From: Paracoccus sp. TOH
Lineage (GTDB): Bacteria; Pseudomonadota; Alphaproteobacteria; Rhodobacterales; Rhodobacteraceae
NCBI RefSeq assembly: GCF_030388245.1
Contig: NZ_CP098360.1
Span: 1,076,501 to 1,140,500 of the forward strand
Direction of reading: 5' to 3'
Length of the DNA: 64,000 bases
A model generated the notes under the pieces. That model had not been told where the DNA came from. It did not search any database and saw only the letters and a list, made by a program, of their open reading frames with translations. Positions 43,168 through 51,395 of this stretch are shown here, in pieces (within the stretch, counting starts at the first letter, position 1; the number at the start of each line of letters is the position of its first letter). A program made the translations under genes and the position numbers.

Positions 43168-44568
43168 TCAGGCCTTGGCGCCCCAGGGCCCGTGATGGCT
43201 GTCCCGGCCGTCCAGCCGGTCGAAGCCATGCGCGCCGAAGAAATCGCGCTGCGCCTGGATCATGTTCGCCGTGCCGCGGCCGGTGCGCATCATGTCGAAC
43301 CAGCCCAGCCCCGAGGCCAGCGCCGGCAAGGCATGGCCGGCCGTGATCCCCCGCGCCACCACCGCGCGCAGCGCCGGCATCGCGATCTCGAGCTTCTCGG
43401 CGAAGAACGGCGCCAGCACCAGGTTGCGCGACGGATCCTCGGCCAGCGCCGTGGCCATGTCGTTCAGCATCGCCGAGCGGATGATGCAGCCCGCCCGCCA
43501 GACCCGCGCGATCCCCGGCAGATCCAGTTGCCAGCCGAAGGCGCGGCCCGCCGCCTCGATCATCGCGAAACCCTGCGCATAGCACAGGATCTTGCCGGCG
43601 ATCAGCGCCTGCTCCAACTGGTCGGGCGTCAGGTCCAGCGGCTGCGGGGCGGCGCCGAAGCGCGCCTCGCCCGCCTGGCGCTCGGCGATGCGGGCCGAGA
43701 CGTTGCGCGCCATCACCGCCGCCTCGATCACCGGGATCGGCGCGGCGAGGTGCTGCGCCTCGATCGCGGTCCAGCGGCCGGTGCCCTTCTGCCCGGCGGC
43801 ATCCAGGATCACGTCCAGCATCGGCGCCCCGGTCAGCGGATCGGCGGCCGCGGCGACGGCGGCCGAGATCTCGACCAGATAGGATTTCAGCACGCCCCGG
43901 TTCCAGCCGGCGAAGGTCTCGCCGATGGCGGCGGCGGGCAGGCCCAGCCCGTCGCGCATCAGCCCGTAGACCTCGGCGATCATCTGCATGTCGGCATATT
44001 CGATGCCGTTATGCACGGTCTTGACGAAATGCCCGGCGCCGGCCTCGCCCATCCAGGTGGCGCAGGGCGTGCCGTCCTCGGCCCGGGCGGCAATGGCCTG
44101 CATGACCGGGGCGACGCGGTCCCAGTCGGCGCGGGCGCCGCCGCCCATGATGGCGGGGCCGTGGCGCGCCCCCTCTTCGCCGCCCGAGACGCCCATGCCC
44201 AGGAAGCGCATCGGCAGGCCGGCGCTCGCGCGGCGGTCGGTGTCGTGGAAATTGGCGTTGCCGGCGTCGATCACCAGATCCTCCGGGCCGAGCAGCGGCG
44301 CCAGCGCCGCGATCTGGTCGTCGACGGCCGGACCGGCGGGGACCATCAGGATGATGGCGCGCGGCGGGGCGATGGCGGCGACCAGATCGGCCAGGCTTTC
44401 GGTCGGGATCACGCGATCGGCCAGCGCGCCGGCCTCGGCCTGGAAGCGGCGGGTGACTGCGGTGGTGCGGTTCCAGACCGCGACGGGAAAGCCCTTCTCG
44501 GCGATGTTCAGCGCCAGGGCCGCGCCCATGGTGCCAAGACCGATCAACCCGATTGTCGCCTGCGTCAT
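43168..44568 (-). CDS. gnd: NADP-dependent 6-phosphogluconate dehydrogenase, decarboxylating
   Basis: Oxidative pentose-phosphate enzyme giving ribulose-5-phosphate, CO2 and NADPH; 466 residues. IGLIGLGTMGAALALNIAEKG and VAVWNRT form the Rossmann domain. The substrate motif FLGMGVSGGEEGARHGPAIM and the catalytic Lys/Asn stretch GAGHFVKTVHNGIEYADMQ are complete, as is the DAAGQKGTGRW loop. The C-terminal end RDFFGAHGFDRLDG...GPWG is typical. The start was set at ATG 44568 (MTQATIGLIG). It is divergent from nothing; cfa ends 78 bases beyond its start on the same strand. Confidence 0.96.
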   Translation of the reverse strand: MTQATIGLIGLGTMGAALALNIAEKGFPVAVWNRTTAVTRRFQAEAGALADRVIPTESLADLVAAIAPPRAIILMVPAGPAVDDQIAALAPLLGPEDLVIDAGNANFHDTDRRASAGLPMRFLGMGVSGGEEGARHGPAIMGGGARADWDRVAPVMQAIAARAEDGTPCATWMGEAGAGHFVKTVHNGIEYADMQMIAEVYGLMRDGLGLPAAAIGETFAGWNRGVLKSYLVEISAAVAAAADPLTGAPMLDVILDAAGQKGTGRWTAIEAQHLAAPIPVIEAAVMARNVSARIAERQAGEARFGAAPQPLDLTPDQLEQALIAGKILCYAQGFAMIEAAGRAFGWQLDLPGIARVWRAGCIIRSAMLNDMATALAEDPSRNLVLAPFFAEKLEIAMPALRAVVARGITAGHALPALASGLGWFDMMRTGRGTANMIQAQRDFFGAHGFDRLDGRDSHHGPWGAKA

Positions 44569-44646
44569 CGCCCCTCGTCTCCGTTCTTTATCCAGGGAGC
44601 GGATGTTACCGTTAACGGCGGCGGGGCACAATCGTGCCCCGGCCGT

Positions 44647-45909
44647 TCAGCGATAGATATAGTCGCGCCGGAACGGATAGCCGGAATGCGCCCCGGGCAT
44701 GTCTTCCGAGCCGCGCGCCGGGTCGGGATTGATCAGCAGGATCTGATGCAGCGCCACCCAGCCCCGCTCGAAGGCCATCGCACAGCCGGCCAGGTAAAGC
44801 CGATAGGCGCGCAGCACCTCGGCCGCCCGGCTGGGGGGCATGGAACGGGCCAGCGTCTGTTCGGCCTGCGGCAGCTGCGATTCCAGCGCATCGGACCAGC
44901 ACCACAGCGTCCTGGCGTAATGCGGGCGCAGATTCTCGGTATCGACCATCTCCAGCCCGGCCTGCGACAGGGTGCGGATGGCGTGGCTGACATGGATCAG
45001 CTCGCCGCCGGGGAAGATGTGCTTCTCGATGAAATCGCCCAGCCCGCCGCCGACCATGGCGTCGTCCAGCCCGGCGGCGGTGATGCCGTGATTCAGCGCC
45101 ATGCCGCCGGGTTTCAGCAGCCGGCGCAGCGTTTCGCAATAGGTCAGCATGTTGGCGCGGCCGACATGCTCGAACATGCCGACCGAGGCGAGCTTGTCGA
45201 AGGGCTGCTCGGGCCGCAGGTCGCGATAGTCGCACAGCCGGATGCGCACCCGTTCGCCCAGGCCCTCGGCCTCGATCAGGCGGCTGACATGTTCGAACTG
45301 GTTGCGCGACAGGGTGATGCCGGTCGCATCCACGCCGTAATGGCGGGCGGCATGCATCAGCAGCCCGCCCCAGCCGGCGCCGATATCGACGAACCGCTCG
45401 CCCGGGCGCAGGTCGAGCTTGCGGCAGATCAGGTCCAGCTTCGCCTCTTGCGCCTGGGCCAGCGACATCTGCGGGTCGCGGAAATAGGCGCAGGAATAGA
45501 CCCGCAGCGGGTCGAGCCACAGCGCATAGAACTCGTTCGAGACATCGTAATGCGAGCGGATCTGTTCGGCGTCGCGTGCGCGGCTGTGATGCAGGGCGGA
45601 ATGGACGCGGCTCTTCAGCCGCTGCCACAGCGAGGGGCGCAGGGCCTGGCCCTCGGCCGGGGCCAGCGCCGCGACCACCTGCATCAGGTCGCGCATCGAA
45701 CCCTCGACCCGGGTGCGGCCGGTGACGATCTCGTCCCCCAGCCGGCCCAGCCGGCCGGCGGCGAGCTGCGCCAGCGCCGACATATGGTCGAAGGCCAGGG
45801 TGACGGGCACCCCCGGCGGGCCCAGCCGCTTGCCCGAGGGCAGGCGCACCCCCAGCGGCACGGAGAGTTGCTGCAACTTGGTTTCGATCAGAGCTTCCAG
45901 AGCCGGCAT
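44647..45909 (-). CDS. cfa: cyclopropane-fatty-acyl-phospholipid synthase
   Basis: SAM-dependent enzyme of 420 residues that adds a methylene bridge to unsaturated acyl chains of membrane lipids, usually on entry to stationary phase or under acid stress. The N-terminal lipid-binding domain covers about 1-105. The methyltransferase core shows HYDVSNEFYALWLD, SCAYFRDP, VDIGAGWGGLL and the SVGMFEHVG motif. GAGG lies just before ATG 45909; an in-frame GTG two codons upstream is possible. It is followed on the same strand by gnd. Confidence 0.95.
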   Translation of the reverse strand: MPALEALIETKLQQLSVPLGVRLPSGKRLGPPGVPVTLAFDHMSALAQLAAGRLGRLGDEIVTGRTRVEGSMRDLMQVVAALAPAEGQALRPSLWQRLKSRVHSALHHSRARDAEQIRSHYDVSNEFYALWLDPLRVYSCAYFRDPQMSLAQAQEAKLDLICRKLDLRPGERFVDIGAGWGGLLMHAARHYGVDATGITLSRNQFEHVSRLIEAEGLGERVRIRLCDYRDLRPEQPFDKLASVGMFEHVGRANMLTYCETLRRLLKPGGMALNHGITAAGLDDAMVGGGLGDFIEKHIFPGGELIHVSHAIRTLSQAGLEMVDTENLRPHYARTLWCWSDALESQLPQAEQTLARSMPPSRAAEVLRAYRLYLAGCAMAFERGWVALHQILLINPDPARGSEDMPGAHSGYPFRRDYIYR

Positions 45910-46090
45910 GAGCACCTCACGCTAGGGCTGGCCGCGAATCGGGTGGTGATGTCGTTGCGAAGCGCGGCAGCTTGTTCCTGACGGATGTCCCGGATGACAG
46001 GCGGGGCAACATGGCTGCGATACTAGACCCGATTCGCGGAAAATGACCAGAGGGGGCAGCGCGATGGCGCGAATCGGCGAATCGCCGCGC

Positions 46091-46122
46091 AAAAAGCCGA
46101 AAGCGGCCCGAAGGCCGCTTTT
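46091..46122 (-). terminator. terminator of tRNA-Gly
   Basis: Read on the minus strand: AAAGCGGCC, loop TTCG, GGCCGCTTT, then CGGCTTTTT. A 9-bp stem with a UUCG tetraloop and a T-run, 24 bases beyond the tRNA 3' end. Confidence 0.85.
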
Positions 46123-46145
46123 CGCTGATTCCCGAAGGAAGATTT

Positions 46146-46220
46146 TGGAGCGGGCGATGAGATTCGAACTCACGACCCTAACCTTGGCAAGGTTATGCTC
46201 TACCCCTGAGCTACGCCCGC
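46146..46220 (-). tRNA. tRNA-Gly (GCC)
   Basis: A 75-base tRNA on the minus strand. Acceptor GCGGGCG pairs with CGCCCGC, discriminator U and encoded CCA follow. The D arm is AGCTCAGGGGTAGAGC, the anticodon loop TTGCCAA gives GCC, and the T arm is GTTCGAATC. Confidence 0.97.
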
Positions 46221-46426
46221 GCTCCGTATCCGATGGCGCTTGGCCTTCGGTGAGGCGTCATTTATGGGAGCGCGCCGGGGCGTGCAAGGGGAAAATCGTG
46301 CCGCCGGGAAAATTTTCGCGGCGGTCGCGGCCGGCCGCTTGCCGCGCGCGAAACCGGCCGCCGGGCGGGTGGCCGGGCTTGACCGCCGGGCCGCCATGCC
46401 GAAACCTGCCGGCGAAGGGGACACCG

Positions 46427-47047
46427 ATGAAACCAGCCGACCAGCTATCCGAATTCGTCCGCCACGCCATGGCCCAGGGCGGCAACCGGGACCAGATCGC
46501 GCGGGCGCTGACCCATGCCGGCTGGTCCGAGCCCGAGATCGACGAGGCGATCCACGGCTGGGAGGTGTCGCCCGGCCTGCCGCCGGTGCCGCGGCCGCGG
46601 CCCTATGCCTCGGCGCAGGAGGCGCTGCTTTACGGCTTGCTGTTCCTGTCGCTGGGCATGATCGGCTGGCATGTCTGCGACCTGGGCATGGCGCTGATCG
46701 ACCGGCTGATTCCCGACCCGGCCGAGGGCTATTCCTATCGCTCCGGCAGTTCGGCGCGCTGGTCCATCGCCTCGCTGATCGCCTTTGCGCCGGTGTTCCT
46801 GCTGCTCAACCGCAAGGTCGCGGGCATGAGCCGGGGCGATGCCGGGCGCCGGCGGTCGCTGGTGCGCAAGTGGTTCGCCTCGCTGACGCTGCTGGTCGCC
46901 TCGCTGGTGTTTCTGGGCGACGGGATCTACGTCATCTATGCGCTGCTGAACGGCGAACTGACGGCGCGGTTCGCCGCCAAGGCCGCGCTGGTGGCCGGAG
47001 TGGCCGGGCTGGTCTTCGCCTATTACCGGGGAGAGCTGAATGACTAG
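46427..47047 (+). CDS. DUF5671 domain-containing membrane protein
   Basis: A 206-residue membrane protein. The N-terminal 50 residues form a small helical domain (FVRHAMAQGGNRDQIARALTHAGWSEPEIDEAI), of the kind that often precedes DUF5671. Four hydrophobic segments follow (about 66-86, 108-126, 148-172, 180-198). DUF5671 has no known function. GGCGAAGGGGAC precedes ATG 46427. It overlaps the next gene by eight bases (the next ATG lies inside its last codons), so the two are made together. Confidence 0.85.
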   Translation: MKPADQLSEFVRHAMAQGGNRDQIARALTHAGWSEPEIDEAIHGWEVSPGLPPVPRPRPYASAQEALLYGLLFLSLGMIGWHVCDLGMALIDRLIPDPAEGYSYRSGSSARWSIASLIAFAPVFLLLNRKVAGMSRGDAGRRRSLVRKWFASLTLLVASLVFLGDGIYVIYALLNGELTARFAAKAALVAGVAGLVFAYYRGELND

Positions 47048-47468
47048 GCGCTGGCCGACCATCGCCATCGGCCTGCTGGCCGCCATCGCCATCGTGCTGG
47101 GGCTGGCGCTGACCGGAGGCCCCGGCCAGGCCCGCAAGGAACGCCGCGACCGCCAGCGCGAGGGCGATCTTTCGGCGCTGGCCACGCTGGTGCGCTGCCT
47201 GGCCGACAACAACGGCCGGCGGCTGCCGGCGCGGCTGGAGACCACGCCGCAATGCGACTGGCAGGCGCGGCTGGCCGATCCCTTCACCGGCGCGCCCTAT
47301 CGCTACGAGGTGACCGGGCCGCGCAGCTATCGCCTCTGCGCCGGGTTCGAGCTGCCCGAGGACCGGCCGCCCGGCCTGCGCGACCGCGATGCGGAGGGTT
47401 GCGTTCGCCGCGACTATCTTCCCAGCGCTTCGGCAGCCCCCGCGGCGCCCATTCCCGGGCGCGACTAG
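47040..47468 (+). CDS. membrane-anchored protein, partner of the DUF5671 gene
   Basis: A 142-residue protein with an N-terminal anchor (about 7-27, IAIGLLAAIAIVLGLALTG) and a periplasmic domain containing four Cys (RCLADN, QCDWQ, LCAGFE, GCVRRD). The pattern of a single anchor, a helix (RQREGDLSALATLVRCLADN) and a short beta part (DPFTGAPYRYEVTGPRSYRLC) resembles minor-pilin-like folds, but no prepilin cleavage site is seen. It starts inside the DUF5671 gene and its stop shares CTAG with the convergent acetyltransferase gene. Function unknown. Confidence 0.75.
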   Translation: MTRRWPTIAIGLLAAIAIVLGLALTGGPGQARKERRDRQREGDLSALATLVRCLADNNGRRLPARLETTPQCDWQARLADPFTGAPYRYEVTGPRSYRLCAGFELPEDRPPGLRDRDAEGCVRRDYLPSASAAPAAPIPGRD

Positions 47469-47917
47469 GGCAGCGGCTTTTCCATATAGACCCGGTCAAG
47501 CCCCGCCTCGCGGACGCGATGCGTCTCGGCATAGCCGAGCCGGGCATAGAGGGCCCGGTTCTCGACCATGGCGACATGGGTGTAGAGCCGCAGCCGGGGC
47601 AGGCCCAGGGCGCCGGCGCGGTTTTCGGCGAACCCCATCAGCCGTCGGCCAAGGCCCCGGCCCTGCGCGCCCGGCGCCACGGCGATATTCTCGACCAGCA
47701 GCGCGTCGGCCTGCGCGACCAGCACGATCAGCCCCAGCACCGCGCCGCCGCCGTCCAGCAGATATGTCTCGCCGGTGGCGATGCGCGCGGCGTGGTCGGC
47801 CAGCATCGGGCCGGGCTTGCGGCCGATGCGCGCGACGTAATGGCCATAGGCGTCCTCGACCAGCGCCGCGACCGTGGAAAGATCGTCTGCGCCGGCCGGC
47901 CGGATGTCGCTGTCCAT
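47465..47917 (-). CDS. GNAT family N-acetyltransferase
   Basis: A 150-residue acetyl-CoA-dependent transferase. The pyrophosphate-binding motif A is VAPGAQGRGLGRRLM (about 86-100), preceded by VENIAV and followed by LPRLRLYTHVAMVENRALYARLGY, the usual motif B. The order of elements (IRPAGADDLSTVAALVEDAYG at the start) is normal. The substrate is unknown. It is on the same strand as, and downstream of, the condensation-domain gene, 60 bases away, so it may be co-transcribed with that siderophore gene. Confidence 0.92.
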   Translation of the reverse strand: MDSDIRPAGADDLSTVAALVEDAYGHYVARIGRKPGPMLADHAARIATGETYLLDGGGAVLGLIVLVAQADALLVENIAVAPGAQGRGLGRRLMGFAENRAGALGLPRLRLYTHVAMVENRALYARLGYAETHRVREAGLDRVYMEKPLP

Positions 47918-47977
47918 ATCCCTTCCTTATCCCCGGTCCGCGCAGGATGGGCGCGGGCCGGGGACAAAGGCAAGCCG

Positions 47978-49324
47978 TCAGGCCAGGGCCGACAGCGGCC
48001 GCGACAGGTTTTCCGGCGCCAGCGCCGCGGCCAGAAAGCGGGGCAACGCCCCGGCCAATCGGGCGAAATCCCCGGGCGGGGTCAGGGTCGGATCGGCCTC
48101 GACCAGCAGTTCCAGGCCGCGGGCCCCGCTATCGCTGCGGATGGTGATGTTGAAGCCGTCGCCCGGCCCGTTCGACAGCACATGCCGCGTGGTGTCGCAG
48201 CCGGCGAAGCGCGCCTCGTCAAAGGGCAGCACGTTGATCAGCGGCGAGAAGAAGAAGCGGCTGCGCGGCTCCATGCCGTAATCCTCGGCGATCTGTTCGA
48301 TGCGATAGCGGCCGTGCCGGCGCAGCTTGTGCAGCCGCGTGCCCAGCCGGGCCAGCGCCTCGGCCAGCGGCTCGGATTCGTCCAGCGTCACGTCCAGCGG
48401 CAGGATGTTCACCACCAGCGCCGGGACCGAGACCGCGACGCTGCCCATGCGGCTCATGTAGGGCAGCCAGACCGGCATCGAGACGCGGTCCTGCGCGTCG
48501 CGCAGGCGCTCGGCCGAGCCGTCCGGCAGATGCAGCGCCGCCCAGGCCGAGCAGAGCACCGTCAGCAGGTCCGGCCAGCCCATGCCGACCGCCTGCGCCT
48601 GGCGCAGCAGCGCGTCGCGCAGGCCGGACAGGTCGTGTGCCGCCGCCAGCGCCTCGGCCGGGTAGTTCTCGGAGCCCTTGCGCAGCACCTTGGGGGGCGG
48701 CTCGGCGGCCAGGACCCCGGCCCAGTGCCGGCCGTCGGCGGCATGGCGCGGGCTGGCGCGATAGTCGAGTTCCTCGTTCAGATAGGCGGCGAAGGGGCGC
48801 AGCGCCGGGCCGGGATCCTTGCCGTCCAGCGCGGCGGCGTAAAGCCGGGCGCAGCGCTGCTCGATCAGCGTCATGGCATAGCCGTCCAGCGCGATGTGAT
48901 GGCCGCGGTTGAACCAGAGGTAATGCCCCTCGGCCAGCCGGATCAGCCATTGCGCCGCGATGGGCTGCTCCAGCAGGTCCAGCGCCGCATCGACATCGGC
49001 CTGCATCAGCGCGAAGGCATGGTCGCGGGCATCGGGGCGCTGCGACAGGTCGATCTGGCGCAGCATCGGCCGGCGCTGGGGCTCGATGCGCTGGGCCGGC
49101 TGGCCGTCGGCGCCCAGGCCGAAGCGCAGCGCCATGATGTCGGTTTCGGCGATGGTGCCTTCGATGGCCCGGGCCAGCGCCGGGGGATCGGCGACGCCGC
49201 GCAATTCCACGGCATGGGCGACGGTCGAGACGGCCTCGCCGGGATGGAAACGGAATTCTTCCCAGAAATCCAGTTGCGCCAGGGTCAAGGGCATCCAGAG
49301 CCCCTCGGCGTGGTGATGCGTCAT
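47978..49324 (-). CDS. stand-alone NRPS condensation domain (VibH-like amide synthase)
   Basis: A 448-residue single condensation domain with no adenylation or carrier domain attached. The active-site motif HHxxxDG is HHIALDG at 142-148, His143 being the catalytic His. Other C-domain landmarks are the N-terminal LTLAQLDFWEEFRF, and SMPVWLPYMSRMG/LVVNILPLDV later on. The size equals that of VibH of Vibrio cholerae (about 440 residues), which joins carrier-bound 2,3-dihydroxybenzoate to free norspermidine. By that analogy it would acylate a polyamine, here probably spermidine. It is divergent from the dihydroxybenzoate-AMP ligase gene, with overlapping promoters. Substrate assignment is an inference. 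Confidence 0.85.
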   Translation of the reverse strand: MTHHHAEGLWMPLTLAQLDFWEEFRFHPGEAVSTVAHAVELRGVADPPALARAIEGTIAETDIMALRFGLGADGQPAQRIEPQRRPMLRQIDLSQRPDARDHAFALMQADVDAALDLLEQPIAAQWLIRLAEGHYLWFNRGHHIALDGYAMTLIEQRCARLYAAALDGKDPGPALRPFAAYLNEELDYRASPRHAADGRHWAGVLAAEPPPKVLRKGSENYPAEALAAAHDLSGLRDALLRQAQAVGMGWPDLLTVLCSAWAALHLPDGSAERLRDAQDRVSMPVWLPYMSRMGSVAVSVPALVVNILPLDVTLDESEPLAEALARLGTRLHKLRRHGRYRIEQIAEDYGMEPRSRFFFSPLINVLPFDEARFAGCDTTRHVLSNGPGDGFNITIRSDSGARGLELLVEADPTLTPPGDFARLAGALPRFLAAALAPENLSRPLSALA

Positions 49325-49405
49325 GAAATCCCCTCTCCCCCAAGGGAGTTTGGCGTCGGACCGAGAGAGTGCTGGCTTGATTGCGACCCGGAAGCCGCGG
49401 CTGGC

Positions 49406-49434
49406 TTGCTTCGAGAGAGAAAGCTGGATAAAAA
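49406..49434 (+). promoter_or_regulatory. candidate promoter for entE
   Basis: TTGCTT (49406-49411), a 17-base spacer and TAAAAA (49429-49434). The -10 overlaps the -10 of the divergent promoter. Two direct repeats surround it: CGAGAGAG at 49362 and 49412, and GCTGGCTTG at 49371 and 49400; one or both may be regulator sites. No clear Fur, RirA or Irr box was recognised. Confidence 0.35.
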
Positions 49435-49458
49435 TACTCAACTATTAACACCCGTCAA
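49431..49458 (-). promoter_or_regulatory. candidate promoter for the condensation-domain gene
   Basis: On the minus strand TTGACG (49458-49453), a 16-base spacer and TATTTT (49436-49431). The region 49429-49450 is the most AT-rich part of the divergent gap. Confidence 0.45.
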
Positions 49459-49521
49459 GGTGCCGCAGGCGCCGTGTGCGGGTTGTTGCGACGGAATTGC
49501 CGACCCAAAGCAGGTGCCCCC

Positions 49522-51141
49522 ATGATCGAATTCAGTCCCTGGCCCCAGGATCTCGCGCAACGCTATCGAGAGGCCGGCTACTGGATCGACCAGCCGCTGA
49601 CCCATATCCTTGATGCCCAGCTTGCCGCCAATCCCCGAGCCGAGGCGCTGGTCTGCGGCGACCGGCGCTTCAGCTATGCCGAGCTGGACCGGCTGTCGCG
49701 CAACCTGGCCGCGCGGCTGGCAGGGCAGGGGCTGGGCCATGGCGACACGGCGGTGGTGCAGCTGCCCAATGTGGCCGAGTTCTATATCGTCTTCTTTGCG
49801 CTGCTGCGCATCGGTGTGGCGCCGGTCAACGCGCTGTTCAGCCATCGCCGGCTGGAGCTTTCGGAATATGTCCGCCAGATCGCGCCGCGCGTGGTCATCG
49901 CCTCGCGCCAGCACGAGCTGTTCCGCGACGACGCCTTCGCGGACGCGTTGCGCGCCGGCAGGGTGGGCCATGTGCTGCTGCTGGGCGAGGACGCGCCCGA
50001 ACGCAGCCTGACCCATTGGCTGGCCGATGGCGCCGATCTGCCGGCGGGGGCCGGGCCGACGCCGGCGGATCAGGTCGCCTTCTTCCAGCTGTCGGGCGGC
50101 AGCACCGGCACGCCGAAGCTGATTCCGCGCACCCATAACGATTACGACTACAGCATCCGCGCCAGCGTCGAGATCTGCGGCGTCACCTCGGCCACGCGGT
50201 TCCTTTGCGCGCTGCCGGCGGGGCACAACTTCCCGATGAGCTCGCCCGGCGTGCTGGGGGTGTTCCATGCCGGCGGAACGGTGGTCATGGCCCCCAGCCC
50301 CGAACCGCTGACCTGTTTCGGCATCATCGAACGCGAACGCGTCACCATGGTGCCGCTGGTCCCGCCCGCCGTGGCGCTGTGGCTGCGTGCGGTCGAGGGC
50401 GAGCCGGCCTGCCGGGCGCAGATCGACAGTCTCGAGCTGATGCTGGTCGGCGGCGCCAGCTTTGCCGAGGCGACGGCGCGGCGGGTGCCGGACCTGCTGG
50501 GCTGCCGGTTGCAGCAGGTCTTCGGCATGGCCGAGGGGTTGGTGAACTACACCCGCCTGACCGACCCGGATGAGGTGGTCTTCACCACCCAGGGCCGGCC
50601 GATCAGCCCGGCTGACGAGGTCCGCATCCTGGACGAGGACGGCAACCCGGTGCCCGACGGCACGCCCGGCGCGCTGGCGACGCGCGGCCCCTATACCTTC
50701 CGGGGCTATTACCGCAGCCCCGAGCACAATGCGAAGGCCTTCGACGCCGAAGGCTTCTATCACTCGGGCGACGTGGTGCTGCGGCAGGGCGGCAATCTGC
50801 GTGTCGTCGGCCGCATCAAGGACCAGATCAACCGCGGCGGCGAGAAGATCGCCGCCGAGGAGATCGAGAACCTGCTGGTGCGCCATCCCGACATCACCCA
50901 TGCCGCGCTGGTCGCGGCCCCCGATGCGCATCTGGGCGAGAAAAGCTGCGCCTTCCTGGTGCTGCGCGACGGGGCGGGCAAGCATTCGCCGCCGGCGCTG
51001 CGCCGGCACCTGCTGGATCTGGGCGTGGCCGAATACAAGCTGCCCGACCGGTTCCGCTTCCTGCCCGAACTGCCGCTGACCGCGGTGGGCAAGATCGACA
51101 AGCGCCGCCTGCGCGACAGCCTCGTGGCCGAAACCGCCTGA
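49522..51141 (+). CDS. entE: 2,3-dihydroxybenzoate-AMP ligase
   Basis: Aryl acid-activating enzyme of 539 residues that adenylates 2,3-dihydroxybenzoate and transfers it to an aryl carrier protein. ANL-family core motifs are SGGSTGTPKLIPRTHNDY, FGMAEGLVNYTRL, the YHSGDVV loop, and GRIKDQINRGGEKIAAEEIE, with the catalytic Lys in TAVGKIDKRRL. LPAGHNFPMSSPG, close to the aryl pocket, matches EntE/DhbE/VibE and favours 2,3-dihydroxybenzoate over salicylate or benzoate. The carrier protein gene follows after eight bases. It opens the plus-strand half of the siderophore locus. Confidence 0.94.
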   Translation: MIEFSPWPQDLAQRYREAGYWIDQPLTHILDAQLAANPRAEALVCGDRRFSYAELDRLSRNLAARLAGQGLGHGDTAVVQLPNVAEFYIVFFALLRIGVAPVNALFSHRRLELSEYVRQIAPRVVIASRQHELFRDDAFADALRAGRVGHVLLLGEDAPERSLTHWLADGADLPAGAGPTPADQVAFFQLSGGSTGTPKLIPRTHNDYDYSIRASVEICGVTSATRFLCALPAGHNFPMSSPGVLGVFHAGGTVVMAPSPEPLTCFGIIERERVTMVPLVPPAVALWLRAVEGEPACRAQIDSLELMLVGGASFAEATARRVPDLLGCRLQQVFGMAEGLVNYTRLTDPDEVVFTTQGRPISPADEVRILDEDGNPVPDGTPGALATRGPYTFRGYYRSPEHNAKAFDAEGFYHSGDVVLRQGGNLRVVGRIKDQINRGGEKIAAEEIENLLVRHPDITHAALVAAPDAHLGEKSCAFLVLRDGAGKHSPPALRRHLLDLGVAEYKLPDRFRFLPELPLTAVGKIDKRRLRDSLVAETA

Positions 51142-51149
51142 AAGGACGA

Positions 51150-51395
51150 ATGATGGATAGTGCCGAAAAGACCGATCTCAGCCCCGAATGGCTGGCCGCG
51201 CGGGTCCAGACGATGATCGAGGACGAATGCGAGATCGAACCGGCCGAGAACCTGGTCCTGTACGGGCTCGATTCGATCGCGGTGATGACCTTTTCATCCG
51301 AGCTGAAGCAAATGGGCGTCGAGGCCAGTTTCGAGGAACTGGCGCGCGAGCCGACGCTGGACAACTGGTGGGCGCTGATCGCGTCCCGGATCTAG
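51150..51395 (+). CDS. free-standing aryl carrier protein
   Basis: An 81-residue phosphopantetheine-binding protein. The attachment site is Ser42 in LYGLDSIAVM, and the surrounding helices (LAARVQTMIEDECEIEPAEN and FEELAREPTLDNWWALIASR) match the carrier domain normally fused to the C terminus of EntB/VibB. In this locus the lyase (entB) lacks that domain, so the two functions are split. It would hold the dihydroxybenzoyl thioester made by EntE and donate it to the condensation protein. AAAGGACG precedes the ATG. Its stop shares CTAG with entA. Confidence 0.92.
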   Translation: MMDSAEKTDLSPEWLAARVQTMIEDECEIEPAENLVLYGLDSIAVMTFSSELKQMGVEASFEELAREPTLDNWWALIASRI

